DNA from: Cryptomeria japonica
Taxonomy: Eukaryota; Streptophyta; Pinopsida; Cupressales; Cupressaceae
Reading direction: 5' to 3'
Assembly: GCF_030272615.1 (NCBI RefSeq)
Contig: NC_081408.1
Location: 201,214,341-201,278,340 of the forward strand
Length of the DNA stretch: 64,000 nucleotides
Both the position numbers and the translations under genes were made by a program. Shown one piece after another: positions 11,001-22,593 of this stretch. Position 1 is the stretch's first letter, and every line of letters begins with the position of its first letter. The notes under the pieces were generated by a model. That model was not told where the DNA came from. It made no database searches and saw only the letters and a program-made list of their open reading frames with translations.

Positions 11001-12128
11001 TCAAGATCTTATTTCCATTCTACTCTATTAATCAATCAAACCGATTCTTCAATAACAAATTCATTTCTTTCAACCAGAACAGTAAATTCTTTTGGCAACA
11101 AGAAAACAATTTAGAATCCTACCTTCATACGCAATCCTGGAAGAGATTTACTAAAGAGCCCAACCTGCAAGCTCAAGAATTCCTCCTTCCAAAATCCCCA
11201 AATTTCATCCCAAAAAAATATTTTCCAACAAACATTTTTCCAAAAATATCAATCCCCTAAAATCTTCCAAAAGTTTAGGTTATAAGGAAGAGTTGACCAA
11301 AATTTTCATGTTTTTGGAATTAAAATTTTTATTTAAAATAATTCTCAAAATTTACTATTTTCCAACTATATCAACAAATTAAATTGTTTTTCAATTCAAA
11401 ATTGATTTTCTCAATTAATTCAATTTAACCTTTCTAATTTAAAAAGCCAACATAATACAATTAATTCTATTGCAATTAAATACAAAACTTTCTTTTTCAA
11501 CAACATATACAAAATGCCTTTAATATTTAAATTAACTATTTAATTGAACTTGCTCCCAATTTAAAACGAGCAATCCAATATCAACGATAATCACATAAAG
11601 AAATCCTGATTAATCTAGTCCATAATCTTTAATGCACAAACACATATTTAATCAAATTAAATACTAAGGACTAATTAATCAATTTAACCAACACACCAAG
11701 CACGCAAACCAAGAAAGTCAACCAGACAGGCGACTCGCAAACCCAACCAAAAGGGAATACCGATGACGACTGATGATGCTCACTTGAGCACGACTATGGT
11801 CAACTAAGGTCTTACGACCACCTAATCCAACTCTAAGGATAAAAGAGGTACACTCAAACCTGCAAATCTAGGTGAAGACGAACCTCGCTCTCATGCGGCG
11901 TTGTACCTAAAATCTCCTGCAACCAAGAGTCATACATGCATACATATATAAACTTAATGAAAGCGTTAGCCCAATATTAATACCACGAAATAGGAACACT
12001 AAACAACTTGCATACAACTAGTGTGAAAACTACATCAACAGCTATGCATTAAGTCAAACATCTAACTATAACATTATATTAAGATAAACTAACCAAGATT
12101 AGAAATTGATTAGGGCAGGGGTACTACA
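8017..12128. mobile_element. 4.1 kb LTR-like insertion with TTAGG target duplication
   Basis: Termini are TGTAATGCCCCACC at 8017 and GGGGTACTACA at 12128, i.e. TGTA...TACA. The flanks TTAGG (8012-8016) and TTAGG (12129-12133) are an exact five-base target duplication, so both ends are intact. I find no primer site, polypurine tract or coding region inside, so this is probably a very long solo LTR; a non-coding large element is the alternative. The stretch is AT-rich except for a sharply GC-rich island at about 10485-10660. Confidence 0.85.
10485..10665. repeat. GC-rich island with repeated CCCCCATGGGAGC-type words
   Basis: In a very AT-rich background this segment has repeated, partly palindromic blocks (GCAGCCCCCATGGGAGC, twice with variation, plus CCCAATGGGAGC and CCCATTGGAC). 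Several overlapping open frames on both strands here are artefacts of the composition. Confidence 0.7.
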
Positions 12129-12183
12129 TTAGGTGTAAGGGTAATTGTGCTCACACATGGGGAATCTCATGAATGGGAGATGT

Positions 12184-12330
12184 CTATGACATGTAAGAGA
12201 TAGGTTGAATTGGAAATTCACATCTGTAAAAGGTAGAGGGCTTGAAAAGTGACATGTGTATGACATGTGTAAGAGGTAGGGTGGCTTGAAAAGTGACATT
12301 TCTATGACATGTGTAAGAGGTAGGGTGGCT
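12184..12330. repeat. Short tandem repeat in the G LTR, unit roughly 45-55 bp
   Basis: The block ACATGTGTAAGAGGTAGGG followed by TGGCTTGAAAAGTGACAT occurs twice almost exactly, with a third, weaker copy to the left. Overlapping frames here on the minus strand are repeat-derived. Confidence 0.7.
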
Positions 12331-12620
12331 ATGAGGTGACCTTTCATGCTCACACATGTGCAAGAAAGAGGAGGATAGGGACACTTGTCACATGATTAAA
12401 AGTTTAGATATTGATCCATGTAAATGAATTCAAAGGTTAAGATTTAATGGAAAAGGGTTGAGGGTGATGTGGAATTTAATAATATGAAAAAAGTAATGAG
12501 GGTTAATTAGGTTAAATCAATTAATTAATTTATTTAGTAGGAGGTTTTTTAGGACAAGATTAGGCATAATTAAATAAATATAAATTTATTTAATTAATGG
12601 TGAAAAATAAAGGTGAAGGC

Positions 12621-15600
12621 TGTAAGGCCCTCCCCAACCAAGCTTTGATTAACTTAGTTGACCATGTTTGACCCTACTAATAAATGCTATAATTCAATAG
12701 GATGGGCTATGTTAGACAAATAGATTGGTGAGAAAAGTAATTGAACCAGGTTACGGAATCATTTCACCTTGAGGTGTATATTTTTATGCATTATGGATTT
12801 AGAATGTATAAGATTCCAAGATTTGGATAACATTGATGTATGTTGATGCTTCAGTTATATGCATTATGATATAGAACTATGTATGATTCCAGAATAGGAT
12901 TACTTTGAGGAGATATATGTCATTATTGGATTTGTAGGACTTCACTATGATGGTAGAAATAGGATGCATGTTCTATGTGTGGATCAAAATTATGAGAATT
13001 ATGATAATTGCTTATGTGGATTTATTTGGATATAAGATGTATTGATTTGTTTAAGTGTATATTGTATGCAGAGTGTTTGATGTGTATTCTTATTCATGTG
13101 TTTTATATTTTATGAGGTTATTTGGAATTACTAATGTGTAATTGAGATGCACAGGAAAATTATCCATGTGACCATGGAAATATTATGGAGAACCAAACCT
13201 AGACCTATGTGCATTCGTAAAACCAAGGTTTGTCTATTTGGAGAGACAACACCCCGTTTGTATCGTATTTTATTCGTGAAAGTGATTGTTGCATGAATGT
13301 TAAATTGAATTTTGTTTATTTGTGTAAATCCAACAAGAGACAAGATTTCATGTGTAATTTTGTAAAAGTATTTTCTTTGTGTCACTTGACACATGTTTTG
13401 ATTTATGTTTGAGTTTTTAAATTTTTCTCTTGGAGGGAGTTGTTTAACTATAGCTTTTTCAATTAATTTAATATGATTCCATCAATGCCTTGGGTAAAGA
13501 ATCTTTGGGATGGTCAACTTAAGTTTGACCCGAAAATTAACTTCAGGTGGGTTTAAAAAGGGTTAAAAGGACACCTAGGGGTAGTTTAATAGGGTTTCCT
13601 AAAGCCCATAAGGTATACCTAAGGGATAGGAGTAATTTTTGGCATGTACCAACTCTCATGTGACCTTTTTGACACCTTAAAAAGTGACTTTTCTAAGTTG
13701 TGCGAAAATTGAAATTAGAAGGCTTGAACTAAGTTGTTAACCTTCCTTTTCGAATGAGAGTTCCCTTTCCCATTTTACCTTACTTTCCTTTTCAGTTTTA
13801 GAAACTTGTGAGAACTCTCACTAGGATCTTCTTAAGCAAGAATGAGAGATTTTGTGGGTAATCACCCACTCTCCATTTTTGGAGATAAGAAATTTTGGAA
13901 AAGGAAAAAGAATAGATTTGGAATTGAGAATTTGGCTAAGGGTAGAAAGGAAAGATTTGTGGAATTGGGCTGCTCATCCTCAACAAAACTAGCATGGGTA
14001 GTTTAAGGTTGGTTCTACCTTTCTTGTAATGTTGTCATATTGCATGTAGTATTGAAAGAATTGCTTGTGTTAATGGTTAGTTTTCTTGCATATTTCCCTT
14101 GGAAGATTATTTGGTGTTGTTATGTTTGTTTCTTGTATGCATTTTATGTGTGTTGGGAGTAATCAAGACCTCCTACTCTTGGGAGAGAGGATGGTCTTGT
14201 GGGTGGTAGAAGTGACAACCCTTGAGTGAGAGGCTCTCATTATGAGAGTGATCACAAGGGATTTTATGTGACCCTTGCTGCATGGCTCGTTTATGCATTT
14301 GGGCATCATAAGGAGGGAAATAAGGCATGAATGCCTTGGGGGCATAAGGAAATGTGGGGTTGTTATACTTGATGTATTTGGTTTGCCATGAGGTGGCTAT
14401 ATGTTTTACCATACTTGTAGTCTCCTTAGGGTACTTGGTCCACTACCACCCTTGAAAAAGACATCACAATGTGCGATGCTATGTAACCTTGGTTGGGAAT
14501 GTGATTGTGGTTGTTTTCCCATGTCTATTTGTGTTTGCATGTGTGCTACCTGTCTAGGGCTTGTTTCTCCAAGCTCGGGGGTGGCTACTAGTTAGCCTAG
14601 GCTGGGAGGTGAGCTCTCCATGGTCATAACTTTGATTCAATTGCAGGTTGTTAGAAGAAAATAGCAGGACAAGTAGATGTGGCTGGATTTAGTTGTTGCA
14701 AAAAAATATTTGGATATGTATTTATTACTTTCCTCATTTATTAGAAATGATAGTCCTAATTGTAAAGTGACAAGAGTATCTTGGAGATAAGATTTGAATA
14801 TTTGTAATAGTCATTTAAGTTGTATTGCAGAAAAGAAAATGATTATTTATGATTGTAGTTCCTAAAGTTTTGAAATAAATATTTGTGTGTATATGATATT
14901 TTGAAAAAGAAAGAAAATTGTTATTTCCCTTACGCATCTGAAAACAATTTATTTGAAAAGAATTAGAATTGATTTTGCATGCATGCAGGAGGCTGAAAAT
15001 AAAAGCATTTAGATCTATACATAGAAATGTAAAAGTTATTTTATTTAAATCTGTGATTTCATTTTATTTGTGATTTTTATATTATTTGCAGAAAATAAGA
15101 TCAAAGATTTTATAGCCATCTCTAAGGTCTTAATTTAATAAATTATAGTTTTATTTAGTTGCTATTAATTTTATTAAAATTTGTCATTTAATAGTTGTTG
15201 TAGAATTATCAAACTCTATCATTAGTTTATTGTAGAAATAAATTCTAAAGATGTTGTTCTAAGCATATCTAATATTGTTAATGTCTTTGCTTTTACAGAA
15301 AGAGAATCCATATTTAGTTAGCCTAATTATTTCCTTAGCAACTAGGAAATTAATGAAAGGAAATAAATTAAAAGAAATAGCATATCACTGATTTATGACA
15401 GTTTATTTATATAAAAGGAAAAAAAATAGGTATCACATTAATTAACTTTAGAATATGAAAATCAACCTGTTCAAGTTAGTATTATTTTCGCAGAGAAATG
15501 AACCAGTCTGAGTTTTAAATTATAATTACTCCATGTAAATATATATACGTATATATATTCATATATATAAATAAATATATATATATATATATATTAAAAA

Positions 15601-16061
15601 AAAAAAAGGAAAAAAAAAATTTGCAAATAAAAAATAAAGGGGCTCGGGGTGGGCTGATCACATAGTGGGTGGTTCCCTAGACACCACCACTGTGTGAACA
15701 CACAGTGGACGGCACCCGTGGCACCGCCACTATGTGGGCACATAGTGAGCAGCACCCGCGACACTGCCACTATGTGAACACACAGTGGGCGGCGCCAACC
15801 GGGAGAACCCACTGCCCCCTCTTCAATAAAAACAAACCTCCGCCATTGCCATGGCCGCCGCTCCTCTTTGCCCCTGCATAATGCAAACAAACAATCACAA
15901 GAAAATAAAACCCTAGCTGGTTAGGGCTAGGGTAAAAGAAAGAAAAAAATAAAATAAAAATAAAATGGAAGGATATTAAAGAATAGAAAAGAAAAGGAAT
16001 GAGGGGCATGTTTTATAATAAATAAAGAATTAGGGTTTTGATGGCAATTTTTGATATGGAA

Positions 16062-16131
<70 letters not shown>

Positions 16132-16842
16132 TAATATTAACTAAGTTGGGTATATTGTAATAATATATGAAGATAAATTATATATATATTAAAGAATTTT
16201 TATAAATTATCATACATAGTGATGTTTATTTCAAATTAAACATTTAATAATAATGTTGTTTAAAGGAAAATTTTAGATTTAATATTTAATTAGGTGCTCT
16301 ACACTTTATAAATGTTTTTATAAACATATGGGTTATTCTAAAAAAAAAATATATGTTTAAAATTTAAAAATTCCTTGAAGTTAATCTTTTAGAAACTAAA
16401 TAATAAATAGGATGAGATTATTTTGGTTATGGGAATTATTTTCACTCTATAGGAAATTATATTTTAAATGAATTATTTGACCCTTTAGCCGAATTTGGTT
16501 AAAATACGTCTTTATTATTGTTAAGTCATTCATAGACTATATGCTAGAATTAAATTAATTAGTTTCTTCAAACAGCTATTGGTTATGGGAGATTAATTTT
16601 ATCTTCGTCAATTAATTATTTTAATTTAGTTAATGACTGAAATCGATGAATTCATAAATTAAATACTTTAGTATTCCGCATTTGTTTTAAATTATATTTG
16701 TTACTCGAGTTAGTGGTTAGAGTTAACTCACACTTAGATAAGACAAACTTGATAGTACATTTCATAATGGCAATTTAATGTTATTAAGTTGGAATTTAAA
16801 AAAAAAATTATCCCGTTCTTGCCCTAAATTTTGGGCATGACA
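12621..16842. mobile_element. 4.2 kb LTR-like insertion with AAGGC target duplication
   Basis: Termini are TGTAAGGCCCTCCCC at 12621 and TTTGGGCATGACA at 16842. AAGGC flanks both sides (12616-12620 and 16843-16847), an exact duplication. As with 8017-12128, no coding region, primer site or polypurine tract was found, so a long solo LTR is the best reading. The two insertions are similar in length and both carry a GC-rich tandem island, so they may be distant members of one family. A (TA)n(GA)n tract lies at about 16066-16128. Confidence 0.85.
15640..15810. repeat. GC-rich tandem repeat with CACAGTGG/CCACTATGTG words
   Basis: Three to four copies of a unit of about 55-60 bp alternate words such as CCGCCACTATGTG and CACACAGTGG with GGCACCCGTGGCACC. 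The words CCACTATGTG and CACATAGTGG are mutual reverse complements, so the array can fold. Confidence 0.7.
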
Positions 16843-16942
16843 AAGGCTAAAGTTAATTAAATAAATAATACATATTTATTTAATTGGCTAGAATTGGATA
16901 AGGTCAAGTGTGGTTGGGTATGGAAAAATTTAGGTGTCTACA

Positions 16943-17286
16943 TTTTTCCCCTCTTTGATATAGCATCATGAAGTGATGTTATATCAAATAAGAATAACAC
17001 ATAGTGGATAGAAAAGGATAATCACTAGTAGCATGATTCCCTAGTCATTGGTAGGATGAAAAAGGAATGGACAAGGAGGTAGTGTTATGCCCAAGGGCCT
17101 CAAGAGGACATGCAAGTTCTAAGAACATAGATGTTTTGTCGAAATGGATAAGACTAGATAATGAAGGATGCATGGAAAATATAGAGATGACGAAGGGAAA
17201 GACAAGAGTAACGATGGAGGAGAATCATGATACAATGATATGAGCAACCTAGATTTGATATTGTACTTGATGTCATGCACCAAGGT
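16943..17286 (-). other. G polypurine tract and internal 3' region, first piece
   Basis: On the minus strand AAAGAGGGGAAAAA (16943-16957) directly precedes the LTR and is the polypurine tract. The rest is A/G-rich non-coding DNA that continues after the copia-type nest at 29707. No gene. Confidence 0.6.
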
Positions 17287-18532
17287 TGTTGATCAAGTTG
17301 AAAGCACCAGAATACTAAGAGGGGGGGTAAATCAATATTCCTACAGATTCAAAAACAATAAAATTTTCACCAATTATAATTGTTATCAAACACACTTGAC
17401 TGTTATAAAGAAGTTAATGTAGAATAGACATGAAGAACACAAGCACAAGATAAACATTGGATTTTATACATAGAAAACCCAAATGGGAAAATAAACAAAA
17501 AGTGTTAACTCTTAGGAGATTATAGCTAGTTATAGTTTGAGTTTACAAAAGGGTAGCTCACTACTAGGAGGCTCACTACTAGATTACAAAAATGGCTCAT
17601 TGTCAAACTACTCACTACAGATATAGAAAATATGGCTAGCTACTGAAATGCTCACTGGAACTGGAAAGGTTGAACTAAAAAGGTTTGCATATCCAAATAC
17701 ATGGGATCGGTTCCAAGTTTAAGCTCAGATTAAAAATCTCAAAATCCACAATAGATATGGTTAGAGATCTCTATACAACTATCTTGCAACCGGTTTGATA
17801 AAGGACTACTACACTACTATAACACTAATTGCCTTTGTTGTCTACAACTCACACTTCAAACACTCTGTTATCTTTGCTACCAACTATCTTTCACACATCA
17901 CTCACCTTCACATTCACACTCACTTTTTTTATCTCACTCACCACTACATATGTATACATATATATACTAGAGGGTGTAGATAAAAAATAGTGTGATGACC
18001 AAACTCAACATGTTACCAATATGCTCATGTCAGCCTTTGGAAAATTTCTACATGCTTCCTTTTCATACTCCAATTATCAATTCATTTATCAAGACTATGG
18101 GAAAGGGGAAGGGTCATCCAAACCCAAGAATACAAACCCATTAGAACATGATCTAGCCCAATATCTCCAAAAAGTATACTCGACATGAACCAAGGAAGCC
18201 ACAACACAAAACTCAAAGAGATACTTCTAATCATTACCGATGTTGCTAACATTGGGACACATAATTGATACTGGGATCAATAAGAACTCCTAACATTGAG
18301 ATACTAGGATCAATGAGAACTCAATGAAACTGAAAAAATCATCATCCAGGGCTATCCATGCTGCATAATAAGTTCTGACCAAAACTACAACATTTGAACT
18401 GCACACAGATACTGCATACATCTATAACATCCATAATATTTGAACTAATATCCGAGCCTCAAAACATAGTCTGGTCCAAAACCGGTTGACTAGTTTGACA
18501 TCCATGACAACATTATTTACACAAGTCTAACA
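17287..18532 (-). repeat. Outer element 3' LTR (1246 bp)
   Basis: Plus-strand ends are TGTTGATCAAG and AAGTCTAACA. It aligns along its length with 28461-29706. By eye the two differ much more than the LTR pair of the inner element, which fits an older insertion. Confidence 0.88.
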
Positions 18533-18550
18533 ATCTTCCCCTTTGTCATT
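18533..18550 (-). other. Outer element polypurine tract
   Basis: The minus strand reads ATGACAAAGGGGAAGAT immediately before the LTR, the usual purine block at this place in SIRE-type elements. Confidence 0.65.
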
Positions 18551-18746
18551 GATGGCAAAACATATTCAAAACATAACTGTGCAACTTCCCCTTACTCATG
18601 TCAAATTCCTCAAAACCTTATTCCTTGAATTCCTTTCTCCCCCTTTTAACATTAAGGACAAAGGAGACCTTTGATGAAAAAGAAAAGAAAAGAATAGATA
18701 TATACAAGAAAAATTATCAAAAAGTGAACCTTACACAAAGAAAATT

Positions 18747-20850
18747 TTAGTTCCTCTTCTTCAAAAATATAAGCTTGTACTTTTCCTTCAGATTAGGAAG
18801 AAGAACTTCCCAAGAATGTATAGATAGTTTGATACTCACTGAAAGACTTGTGCACTCAACCAATACATCAACCAAATTTGAGAAATTATCCTGAGTATTT
18901 GGATTTTTCTCATACTCAACCGCATTCTCAAGCAATGTTGAAAAGTTCTCTATCTTAGCTTCAACAATTTTCTTAACCTTTCAAAACATATTCGCAAAGT
19001 CTTCTTTCTTCCTTTGTAGCAAAAGGTGCTCAGCCTAAAGATAATTAACTCTTTTCCTCTACTCACCATCCTTATTATTCAAAAAAACAAAAGACTTGCC
19101 TAAATTTGTTAGTTCATCTTCAATAGCATCATTCTTACCTTTGTGCTTCACATCAGTTGCTAGACAAGAGATACAATATCTATAAACTCTAGTAGCACTG
19201 TTGTACAATATCTCAATTCCTATATATACATGTTGACAAGTTCTTTTGTGCATCAATGCATTCATTCAGAAAATTCTACATATTTGGGCCTTTTTCTTGC
19301 ACAAACATTCTTTCTTTTAGGACCTCATTCAAAGACTCAAGAAGAAGATTACTGATATCTTCTAGACTTATGTTGTTTCTGTGAAATGCTTCATCAAAAT
19401 GCTCTCAATTCTGTCTAACTCAACTAAGGTAATCCATTTCACATCAATCTTCTGAATTAAATATCTACATTGTCAACCAATTTTAGTAAAATAAACTCAT
19501 CATCTGAGTCTCCAACTTCCAAAACTCCTTTAGTAGCAAAGGATTATGGATCTTCAATTACCAAAAAAATCTCCATCTTTCTTCTCTTTTCCTTTGAAAC
19601 ACCAATAGGATCAGATTGTCTCCTTTTCTTCTTTCCGGAGGATGAATCTCTAGAACCAAAAGAAAAATACACAGAAACTAGGCCAACTCTCCACATATCC
19701 ACAAATAATTTGAGATAACCATTTCAAACTTCCCCTTTGTCAGCCAAACTATTCAAATACCTAAATATCCATCTTGTAATAGGAACACCAGACTCCCAAA
19801 TGACATTATCTTTTTCCGAAAGAGATTCTAAACAGTACATAAGAAAACTCACAAGCAATGATCCAAATTGGAAAGCATAATTCTTCTCTTTTGTCATCTT
19901 AACATTTTCACACAAGTTAAATGATCCATTCTCCATTACAAGAATATGTGCCACATATACCACAATAGCTAAGGTGTCTCCTTCCCTATTTTAGAAATAG
20001 ATTTAATAAGAGATGCCATAGGCAACATACCTCAACATAGGGTTGATGATTGTGTTAATAATTAGAGCTCATTGATCACCCTTTACGCCATTTAGGGCTT
20101 CCACTTCTCTATTCAAGATCGACTTCTTTGCTAAAACTTCTCTACCATCGCACAAGCTGGTGACCCTAGAAATTATTTCCTTTGTGATTGGATAGGGTTT
20201 ATTTAATACAATAAAATTATCTTGCACATGACTAAGAATTACCTTGATAACCTCTACATTATCAAACCAAGGGAATTCAGTCTATAGATTTAGATATTTT
20301 CCTTCCAACTCTTTGACCCTCTACAGTTCATCATCCTTCAAACTTGCTTCAACAACTCTGATCTTCTCTAGGCTAAACTCATCCAGGAGTACCTTGTCCA
20401 TAGATTGAAATACCTTGCTATGAGATTCTTAGACAATTAATTTTCCTTCCATGATTGTTGTTGCCGATCACTCTTCTATTTGTCTACTATTCGCAATATT
20501 CTCAAGCAAATAACTGATGTGTAGGAAATGAACTCAAAAACTAATACTTATCTTGCTAAAGATACTTCATTAGGCTTTTGTCATCAAAAACTATCTTTTT
20601 GATGATGTCATCAAGATTCATCTAGTTACCAGATACCTCTCAAGCACTATCATGCTAGATTAGTGACATAATCCATTTAGATGAGGAGGGTAGAAGATTT
20701 TTCTTTTAGATCAAAAAATCCCACTGACCCAAATCTCTAAGCTTAATTATTGGAGGAAGGGGTGCCCACACCAAATTATAGTACTTCAGGCTCACTTCCT
20801 TTGTTCTCACTCTTCTTTCTCTAGAATAAATTTTCTTTCTTTGATTCATC
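18747..20850 (-). pseudogene. Outer element ORF2, degraded, homologous to inner ORF2
   Basis: Pieces of a second ORF can be read on the minus strand through many stops. The best, at 19724-19963, contains NYAFQFGSLLVSFLMYCLES, which parallels GTFRFGNLLVCLMLNITKQ in the inner element's ORF2 at the matching position. A Lys/Asp/Ser-rich segment follows, with further short pieces at 19059-19265 (coil-like) and 18747-18935, where the inner protein also ends in coiled coil. Product unknown. The copy is clearly dead, and its value is as a second, diverged member of the family. Confidence 0.6.
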
Positions 20851-21570
20851 ATTTTTCATCACAATCTTCTCAATAGATTTTTCCTCATTTCCATTCATGT
20901 ATTGATTAGAATAATCTTTGGTCTACTTGCATTTAAAACAACTAAGAGTCTTCCTCTCAAATCTTATCGGGTGTGGTTTGTATTCTCATTGATTGGCCTT
21001 ATGTCCATAGTTATTGAAAATGTAATAGTATCCATAAAATTTGTAACTCTTTTTGTTTGCAACAACAGGATTATAATTCTGATGCACAACATGATACCTA
21101 CAAGAATTTTCTTTATGTCCAAACATCTTGCAACCATAAACTGAATTCTTCTACAATTTACTGCCTCGTGTCCAAATTTATTGCATTTAACATAATAGCC
21201 ATTAAAATATGGGTACCTTTGTGCATTAGGTTGTCGAACCAGTGATCTTATTGCTTTTGAATTTTGATTCCAGGATTTCTTCTCATTTTCTAGCTTCTTC
21301 TCTTCTTTACATTTGACTTCTTTATTTTCTTCTTTATCATTCTGATTAGGGCATATATTGGTTTGGAAACCAAGTCTGGTATTATCTGAATTACCTTGCT
21401 ACATACTGACCAGATCTTCCTAGAGCTTACTGCTATGAAGGATCTTATTCTCTACCTTCAGGTTCTTCACCTCTTGTTCCAGCTTTTCACTTTCTTCAGA
21501 TTTCCGCTTTAATGTCTCTTTCAAGAGTTGCTTTGTCTTGTCCTTTTTGTCAATCTTTTGGATCAGATCT
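20850..21570 (-). pseudogene. Outer element gag, C-terminal part, degraded
   Basis: Reading minus from the insertion edge, the frame is Lys/Glu-rich coiled coil (LLKETLKRKSEESEKLEQE), followed by basic text and a zinc knuckle, VKCNKFGHEAVNCR (CX2CX4HX4C), near 21180. More knuckle-like pieces follow in other frames, so frameshifts have accumulated. Together with 28172-28394 this is one gag gene cut by the inner element. Zinc knuckles bind the genomic RNA. Confidence 0.65.
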
Positions 21571-22393
21571 TGTGATGGTTCCCATAGATACTAAGAGGGG
21601 GAGGGGTGAATCAGTATCTGACCGGTTATGAAATATTCTTAAAACTGAATATGCAGAATATAAAGTAACAGTATACTGTTATGCAAGAATTAATGCAAAT
21701 AATAAAATCAAAAGCATCCACATGAAAAGAACACCATAACACAAGATTTTTTATGAGGAAACTCGGTGTGGGAAACATCTCAGTGGGATTTGTGACCCAC
21801 AATATTCACTTACTGGCCAATAAGAGAATATTACTTACAATAGGGGCCTGCACATGTAGGAAGGCCAACTGCCTAGAGCTCACTGCTCAACAAGAAGTTA
21901 CACTGACTTACAATGAGCATTTACACAAATCCAATATTCTGTATTGCTTTACAATAGCATCTTCAATGCCAGATTCAGTACCGGTTCTTTCTCTGTTCTT
22001 TACATATACCCTTGACCTACAATTCGCACCTTAGGTCTGCCTTATAATTTATTTATTGCATTCTATCCATGTTCTACAAATGCCTACAATGATCTCTTTT
22101 ATATACAAGAGTCATTTTACAATTTGCCAAGTTGGCTTACAATGATAAACAAAATATTACATATCAAAAATCCTATCAGCCTCAGTGCCGGTATACATAT
22201 TTCCTTCTGTGCCAGTGTACATCTTCTGTGCCGGTGCCGGTGTAGATTGATTTTGTTGATGTCGGAGCACTATTGTTTGAGTAATGCTTTGCCGGTATAA
22301 TGTCTTGCCAGTGCCATAGGATTGCAAGGTTGCCATCAATGACAAAACCTTCAATCACACACAATGTCTCATTGGAGTGTCCATATGCCAACA
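21571..22393 (-). repeat. Inner element 3' LTR (823 bp)
   Basis: Plus-strand ends are TGTGATGGTTCCC and CATATGCCAACA. Compared with 27332-28171 it is 17 bp shorter, mainly because the other copy repeats a GTACATCTTCTGTGC block. Similarity is high along the full length. Confidence 0.9.
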
Positions 22394-22420
22394 ATCTCCC
22401 CCTTTGGCATTGATGGCAAC
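22394..22420 (-). other. Inner element polypurine tract
   Basis: The minus strand carries TGCCAAAGGGGGAGAT directly before the LTR. This purine block, with an upstream CATCAATGCCAAAG-type context, is a familiar mark of SIRE/Maximus elements. Confidence 0.75.
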
Positions 22421-22593
22421 ACTCATGAGAAATTTCAAAAATCCAAAAATGTGTATACCAAAAAATGTTATCAAAAATATGAGGGCTCCCCCTGAGCATG
22501 TGATCCTTGTGTTTTGAATTTTCTCATCAACTACTCCCCCTTTGGCATCAATGACAAAGGTTAGCAGATTTGTAGTTGTACCAATTCATAACC

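Larger units (their letters stand above)
7600..16942 (-). repeat. G 3' LTR, split by two large insertions
   Basis: The minus strand begins TGTAGACACCTAAATTTTTCC at 16942, directly after a polypurine tract (16943-16957). With the two insertions (8017-12128, 12621-16842) removed, the pieces 16843-16942, 12129-12620 and about 7600-8016 read through as one AT-rich LTR. The left end is not resolved; 7600 is approximate. Tandem repeats lie inside at about 12184-12330. Confidence 0.6.

Noticed and set aside
16060-16130. (TA)n(GA)n tract as a regulatory or origin element
   Set aside because: Ordinary microsatellite with no supporting context.
21753-22034. 93-codon frame repeated at 27512-27781
   Set aside because: Both copies lie within the two LTRs of the inner element and are duplicates of LTR DNA, not a gene pair.
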